From assembly GCA_026225275.1 (NCBI GenBank), contig JAMFSL010000057.1, positions 1 through 64,000 on the forward strand: a stretch of DNA of 64,000 nt. Direction: 5' to 3'. The notes under the pieces were generated by a model. That model was not told where the DNA came from. It did not search any database and worked only from the letters and a program-made list of their open reading frames with translations. Made by a program: the position numbers and the translations under genes. Positions 58,133 to 64,000 of the stretch are shown here, piece by piece; the stretch's first letter is position 1, and each line of letters starts with the position of its first letter. The DNA is from Puia dinghuensis (GTDB lineage: Bacteria; Bacteroidota; Bacteroidia; Chitinophagales; Chitinophagaceae).

Positions 58133-59996
58133 TGCCGCGACGGATGGAAATGCCAAAAGCGGAACATGGTCCGCGCTCCTCAAACTGATCAATCTGCTGC
58201 CCGAACAACGGGGCAGGCTCGTCCTGGCGCTGCTCTCCATTGTCTGTTTTGCCATACTGAGCATGCTGCCGGCGGCATTGATCGGATTTACGCTCAATAA
58301 TATCCTCAGCAACCATAGCGCACACGATGGGTTGCATATTCTTGGTTGGACAATACTCCGCGGGAGTGGCTATCCCCTCGTGCTGACCGTCTGCGGCTAT
58401 TTGATCGTGATCTATTTGCTGAACCTTGGCGCCGTCTATTTGCGAACGATATTAATGGGCGGATTCGGCCAGCGGCTGCTGTTCACGTTGCGGAATGCCA
58501 TCTTTAATAAGCTGCAGGAATTACCGGTGGCCTTCTTCGCTCAGAACAAGGCAGGTGACCTGATCTCCCGGATCAATAACGATACCGATAAGCTGAACCA
58601 GTTCTTTTCCCAGTCGCTGATGCAATTCGTCTCCAGCTTTTTCGTCGTTATCGCCTCCGGTATCGCCTTAATATGGAGCAACTGGCGGCTTGGGCTGGCT
58701 GTCCTGGCGCCCGCAGCCATCATGTGGATCTTCAATAAGCTGGTCTCGCCATGGGTGAAAAAAAAGAATGCCGTGTACATGAAGAGTATCGGTGCAATGA
58801 GCGCCGAGATCCAGGAGTCCCTTAGCAATTTCAAGGTGGTGCTGGCCTTCAATCGCCGCGACTATTTTCGCCAGCGTTTCGATGGGGCCAACCAGCACAA
58901 CTATTCCACTGCTGTCAGCGCTACGCTGTCCAACAACGTGTACACGCCGGTATATGGTTTTCTGGCGGCCCTAGGCCAGATCGTCGTCCTGTTATATGGC
59001 GTCTATCTGATTTCGGCCGGCCATTTTACAACCGGCTTCCTGGTCACCTTTTTTATGTATACCCAGACTTTTTATGATCCGCTGCGTCAGCTGGCTGCGC
59101 TCTGGGCCGGCTTTCAGACGGCAGTTGCGGGCTGGGATCGCATTTCGCGCATCCTTTCTCTCGAGTCTGATCTGGTCACCCTGCCTGAGGCTCCCGGAGC
59201 ATCATCTGGCAATGGAACGTCCATAGCGTCATCCCATGGAACCGCGGGCGGCAACGGCGCTGCTGTTAACGGCTCCCCTGCCCTGCTGGAATTCCGGGAT
59301 GTTTCCTTCCGCTATCCGAATGGCAAGGACGTTCTCCGTCACAACAGCTTCCGCATGGAAAAGGGCAAGACCTATGCCCTGGTCGGCCCGACGGGCGGCG
59401 GCAAGACCACCACAGCCTCTTTGATCGCGCGCCTGTATGATCCCACCGAGGGGACGGTACTGCTCGACGGCAAGGATATCCGTACATTCACGCCCCCGGA
59501 GCGGTCGCAAAAGATCGGTTTTATTCTCCAGGATCCCTTCCTTTTCACCGGTACAGTCAAAGACAATATCCTATACGGCAACGAACAATATAAAGACCAT
59601 TCCAACGAGCAGATGACCGCCGTGCTGCACGACTCCGGGCTGGAAACTCTGCTGACCCGCTTCGATGAAGGTCTCGACAGCAAGATCGTAGCAGGTGGCG
59701 ATGGCATCAGCCTGGGGCAGAAACAACTCATCGCTTTTATCCGGGCGGTACTGCGCAATCCCGACCTGCTCATCCTGGATGAAGCCACTGCCAATATCGA
59801 CACCGTCACGGAAAAAATGCTGGAAGATATCCTGCGTAAGCTACCGGATACCACAACACGGGTCATCATTGCCCACCGGCTCAATACCATTGAGAATGCC
59901 GACGAGATCTTCTTTGTCAATTCGGGTGAGATCGTTCGGGCCGGCAGTCTCCAACAGGCGGTGGATTTGCTGCTGCAGGGGAAAAGGACCAGCTAG
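58101..59996 (+). CDS. ABC exporter half-transporter, catalytic subunit
   Basis: A 631-residue partner of the preceding subunit. Walker A 'GPTGGGKTT' (Lys435) and Walker B 'LLILDEATANID' with catalytic Glu561 are intact, but the signature motif is 'ISLGQKQ' instead of LSGGQ. Thus the consensus ATP site is built from this subunit's Walker motifs and the partner's LSGGQ, while the other site is weak in both motifs. A Gly/Ser/Ala-rich linker ('SSGNGTSIASSHGTAGGNGA') joins the membrane part and the nucleotide-binding domain and is unusually long. It overlaps the first subunit gene by 32 bases. Confidence 0.92.
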   Translation: MSNQKHNYDLNAATDGNAKSGTWSALLKLINLLPEQRGRLVLALLSIVCFAILSMLPAALIGFTLNNILSNHSAHDGLHILGWTILRGSGYPLVLTVCGYLIVIYLLNLGAVYLRTILMGGFGQRLLFTLRNAIFNKLQELPVAFFAQNKAGDLISRINNDTDKLNQFFSQSLMQFVSSFFVVIASGIALIWSNWRLGLAVLAPAAIMWIFNKLVSPWVKKKNAVYMKSIGAMSAEIQESLSNFKVVLAFNRRDYFRQRFDGANQHNYSTAVSATLSNNVYTPVYGFLAALGQIVVLLYGVYLISAGHFTTGFLVTFFMYTQTFYDPLRQLAALWAGFQTAVAGWDRISRILSLESDLVTLPEAPGASSGNGTSIASSHGTAGGNGAAVNGSPALLEFRDVSFRYPNGKDVLRHNSFRMEKGKTYALVGPTGGGKTTTASLIARLYDPTEGTVLLDGKDIRTFTPPERSQKIGFILQDPFLFTGTVKDNILYGNEQYKDHSNEQMTAVLHDSGLETLLTRFDEGLDSKIVAGGDGISLGQKQLIAFIRAVLRNPDLLILDEATANIDTVTEKMLEDILRKLPDTTTRVIIAHRLNTIENADEIFFVNSGEIVRAGSLQQAVDLLLQGKRTS

Positions 59997-60069
59997 GGCT
60001 CCTCAAGTACAGAATTTAACCAGAAATCGATCCTACATTAGCGACTTACTCAAAAAAAGCTCATCATTT

Positions 60070-61074
60070 ATGAAACTCCGGATCTCTTTCTTTTTGCCTG
60101 TGCTGGCGCTGTGTCTTACGCTGCAGAATGCCCACGCGCAGGGTACGAGCGGCTTCCATGTGACAAAAACATTTACCATCGGCAGTCCCGGCGGCTGGGA
60201 TTATATCGCCGTCGGTCCAGATCAGAAGATCTATGTCTCTCACAGCTCAGATGTCGTTATTCTCGATGCCAAAACGGGGGACTCCGTTGGCGTGATCCCC
60301 AACACCACCGGCGTACACGGCATCGCCTTCGCCCCGGCCCTGGGAAAGGGATTTACTAGCAACGGCCGCCTGAACACAGTCACCATCTTCGATATTAAGA
60401 CAGCGGCGGTGCTCCAGCAAGTCTCTACCGGCCAGAATCCGGACGCTATTATGTATGATCCCTATTCAAAGCTTGTCATCACCTGTAACGGCAGGAGCCA
60501 TGATCTCTCGCTGATCGATCCCGGCACCGGACAGGTAACGGGTACTATCGCCCTCGATGGCAAACCGGAAACCGCCGTTTCCGATGAAGCGGGCAAGATT
60601 TATGTAAATATTGAGGATAAGAATAAGATCAGCGTCGTGGATATCACCACAAAGACGGTAACCACCAGTTGGCCGTTGCAGGCGGAAGGCCCAACCGGGC
60701 TGTCCATCGATGTAAAGACCAAACGCCTTTTTGCCGGTTGCGACAAACAGCTCGTCGTTATGGATGCCACCAGTGGCGCCATCGTCGCCGCGCTTCCTAT
60801 CGGTGATGGCTGTGACGGCACCGGATTCGACGCCGGTCTGAAGTTGGTTTTTGCTTCCTGCGGCGAGGGCAAGCTGACGGTCATAAAAGAAGAATCGGCC
60901 AGCTCGTTTAAAGTGATCGATAATGTGACGACCAAAAGAAGCGCCCGCACCTGTGCGGTCAATGAAAAGACGCATGAAGTTTATCTGCCTGCGGCGGAAA
61001 CGCAGCCAGGCGCCGCCGGCGAACGGCCGAAGGTCGTACCGGGTACGTTTGGGGTGCTGGTGGTGGCCCGCTAG
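60070..61074 (+). CDS. YncE-like beta-propeller protein (exported)
   Basis: A 334-residue periplasmic protein with a signal peptide ('LRISFFLPVLALCLTLQNAHA'; shown residues form the h-region and cleavage end). The mature part has repeated blades of the YVTN/YncE type: 'AVGPDQKIYVSHSSDVVILD', 'VTIFDIKTAAVLQQVSTGQN' and 'SLIDPGTGQVTGTIALDG'. No enzymatic motif is evident; the role is probably binding or scaffold. It starts 73 bases after the exporter gene, and I chose ATG 60070 because longer frames run through that gene. A hairpin with a T-tract follows at 61133-61155. Confidence 0.82.
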   Translation: MKLRISFFLPVLALCLTLQNAHAQGTSGFHVTKTFTIGSPGGWDYIAVGPDQKIYVSHSSDVVILDAKTGDSVGVIPNTTGVHGIAFAPALGKGFTSNGRLNTVTIFDIKTAAVLQQVSTGQNPDAIMYDPYSKLVITCNGRSHDLSLIDPGTGQVTGTIALDGKPETAVSDEAGKIYVNIEDKNKISVVDITTKTVTTSWPLQAEGPTGLSIDVKTKRLFAGCDKQLVVMDATSGAIVAALPIGDGCDGTGFDAGLKLVFASCGEGKLTVIKEESASSFKVIDNVTTKRSARTCAVNEKTHEVYLPAAETQPGAAGERPKVVPGTFGVLVVAR

Positions 61075-61132
61075 GAAAAGAGGAATTGAAGGCAGGAGTC
61101 GTTCGGATATACGTTTTTTACGTTAAATTGTG

Positions 61133-61155
61133 TGAGGGCCCGCGCCCTCATTTTT
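61133..61155 (+). terminator. Hairpin with T-tract before mmsA (terminator or attenuator)
   Basis: TGAGGGC (61133-61139) and GCCCTCA (61144-61150) form a perfect 7-base stem with a 4-base loop, followed by TTTTT. It ends 17 bases before the mmsA ATG. It may terminate the propeller gene, or act as an attenuator in the mmsA leader. Confidence 0.7.
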
Positions 61156-61171
61156 AATTAAATGAACGCAT

Positions 61172-62668
<1,497 letters not shown>

Positions 62669-62717
62669 GGCGCTTGATTGAAAGGCTTTACTATGTTTAT
62701 CTAAACTTTTATTTGAT

Positions 62718-64000
62718 ATGGAATCACCATCCACGCTTTCCGAAACAAAGGAGATTGTCCAGGACAACCTGGACTATACGCTCTTTTCCTGGAGCAAACA
62801 AAAAGGGCTCGACCCCATCGCGGTGCAACGCGCCGAAGGCGTCTACCTGTATGACTATGACGGCAAACGGTATATTGACTTCTCTTCGGGCCTGATGAAT
62901 GTCAACATCGGTCATGGGCATCCCCGGGTGACCGAGGCTGTAATGCGACAAATGCAGGAAGTCAGCTATGTCACTCCCGGCTGCGTGACGAAGGCCAGGG
63001 GGGAATTGGGAAAGAAGCTGGCCGAGGTCACGCCTGGCAACCTGCAGAAGACTCTTTTCACGACCGACGGCGCTTCGGCTATCGACAATGCTGTGAAGCT
63101 TGCCCGCCTCTACACGGGCAGACATAAGATCATCGCCCGCTATCGCGCTTTTCATGGCGCCTCCTATGGCGCCATGTCTGCTGGCGGAGATCCCCGCAAG
63201 CTGCCTTCAGATGCGCAGCAGGTGCCCAACTTTGTGCATGTCGAAGATCCTTACTGTTATCGATGTCCCTGGGGGAAGGAAATACAAAGCTGCCAACGGG
63301 AATGCGTATCGCATATCGAAAGGGTCATCGAGTTCGAGGGCCCGGCTAATATTGCCGCTGTGTTGATGGAGGGAGAGAGCGGGACATCGGGTTGTATCAA
63401 ATATCCGCCGGACTATCTGCAGAAAGTGCGGGCCCTCTGTGATGAGCACGGCATCCTGCTGATCATGGATGAGGTGATGAGCGGATTTGGCCGAACCGGC
63501 AAATGGTTCGCGGCAGAACTGCACGGCATCGTTCCCGATATGATTGCCACCGCGAAAGGCATTACGGCAGGTTATATCCCTTTGGGTGCACTCATCGTCA
63601 CCGATACCATCGCCGAACATTTCAACGACCGCGTCTTATGGCTCGGCCTGACCTATTCGGCTCATCCGGTGGCCTGTGCCGCCGGGGTCGAAGTAATGAA
63701 GATCTATGAGGACGAGGGACTGATCGGGAATGCAGCCCGGATGGGAGCGTATGTCGACGAGCAGGTCGGGAGACTTACAAAACAGCATCCCTGTATCGGG
63801 GATTTTCGGAATACGGGTTTGTTGGGGTGCATTGAAGTAGTGAAGAACCGGGTGACCAAAGAGCCGATGGCGCCTTATAATGCCCGGCCGGAAGAGATGA
63901 CCGTCATGAACCAGGTAGCCGCCCGGATCCGTCAGCTCGGCATGTATGCCTTCGTGCGTTGGAATTATGTCTTTATTGCGCCACCGCTTAGCGTTACCCG
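62718..64000 (+). CDS. Class III PLP aminotransferase (partial, runs off the window)
   Basis: The first 427 residues of a class III omega-aminotransferase. 'GVYLYDYDGKRYIDFSSGLM' and 'HGHPRVTEAVMRQMQ' are the N-terminal hallmarks, 'LIMDEVMSGFGRTGKWFA' holds the Asp that contacts the PLP ring, and Lys280 in 'IATAKGITAGYIPLGA' is the Schiff-base lysine. Several cysteines in 'DPYCYRCPWGKEIQSCQREC' are notable. Partners of mmsA usually convert beta-alanine or beta-aminoisobutyrate to the semialdehyde, so an omega-amino acid:pyruvate activity is likely. Confidence 0.9.
   Translation, partial: MESPSTLSETKEIVQDNLDYTLFSWSKQKGLDPIAVQRAEGVYLYDYDGKRYIDFSSGLMNVNIGHGHPRVTEAVMRQMQEVSYVTPGCVTKARGELGKKLAEVTPGNLQKTLFTTDGASAIDNAVKLARLYTGRHKIIARYRAFHGASYGAMSAGGDPRKLPSDAQQVPNFVHVEDPYCYRCPWGKEIQSCQRECVSHIERVIEFEGPANIAAVLMEGESGTSGCIKYPPDYLQKVRALCDEHGILLIMDEVMSGFGRTGKWFAAELHGIVPDMIATAKGITAGYIPLGALIVTDTIAEHFNDRVLWLGLTYSAHPVACAAGVEVMKIYEDEGLIGNAARMGAYVDEQVGRLTKQHPCIGDFRNTGLLGCIEVVKNRVTKEPMAPYNARPEEMTVMNQVAARIRQLGMYAFVRWNYVFIAPPLSVT

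Noticed and set aside
59695-60069. N-terminal extension of the beta-propeller gene
   Set aside because: It is the 3' end of the ABC exporter gene in another frame; ATG 60070 starts a normal signal peptide.

Overview
The window looks like a chromosomal segment of a Bacteroidota bacterium, most likely Chitinophagaceae or a close relative from soil or plant litter. The grounds are a SusC/SusD outer-membrane pair, many exported glycoside hydrolases, DUF885/DUF5695/DUF4965/GH92 proteins, FtsX-type 'orphan' ABC permeases, the family-typical -7 promoter element TAnnTTTG in front of several genes, and weak Shine-Dalgarno sequences. No tRNA, rRNA, CRISPR array, insertion sequence or phage gene was seen. 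No stretch over 300 bases lacks a gene.

Layout. (1) 1-2545: a plus-strand cluster (end of an unidentified gene, RidA-like protein, tautomerase, aspartate/glutamate racemase-like protein, ketopantoate reductase-like protein), visibly more A/T rich than the rest. (2) 2546-9950: a redox/regulator neighbourhood with four short-chain dehydrogenases (one a remnant that has lost its catalytic core), two TetR regulators, a duplicated membrane protein, a methyltransferase with a Dot1-like motif and a metabolite:H+ symporter. The last SDR gene has a near-ideal promoter with two palindromic operators. (3) 10120-17763: housekeeping-like genes (DUF3108, a 485-residue conserved protein, a CxxC protein, M1 peptidase, MpaB/DUF2236, DUF2809, PfkB kinase, thioesterase). 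(4) 17967-27197: a TolC/adaptor/RND/RND efflux operon with two tandem RND pumps. (5) 27233-31894: FtsX-like permease, S37 peptidase and a P5C-reductase-like protein on the minus strand.

(6) 31959-56242 is a carbohydrate/peptide utilisation region. Plus strand: a Tat-exported putative glycoside hydrolase, a GH127 beta-L-arabinofuranosidase broken by a frameshift, DUF885, DUF5695, a second DUF885, then SusC and SusD. Minus strand: dusB with two GH30 enzymes in a tightly overlapping operon, an isolated 37-residue membrane protein, and a DUF4965-GH92 pair. Together these suggest import of a glycan bearing beta-L-arabinofuranose, beta-glucose/xylose and alpha-mannose residues, i.e. a plant or fungal wall glycoprotein; the substrate is inferred only from family membership. 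(7) 56369-64000: a heterodimeric ABC exporter with one degenerate ATP site, a YncE-like beta-propeller, methylmalonate-semialdehyde dehydrogenase and a class III aminotransferase that runs off the window. The last two fit beta-alanine/beta-aminoisobutyrate or valine breakdown.

The most noteworthy non-coding signals are a 21-bp-spaced direct repeat shared by two regulatory regions about 41.6 kb apart, a different 21-bp tandem repeat before the DUF4965-GH92 operon, a susCD terminator buried in the end of the converging GH30 gene, and a hairpin with a T-tract just before mmsA.
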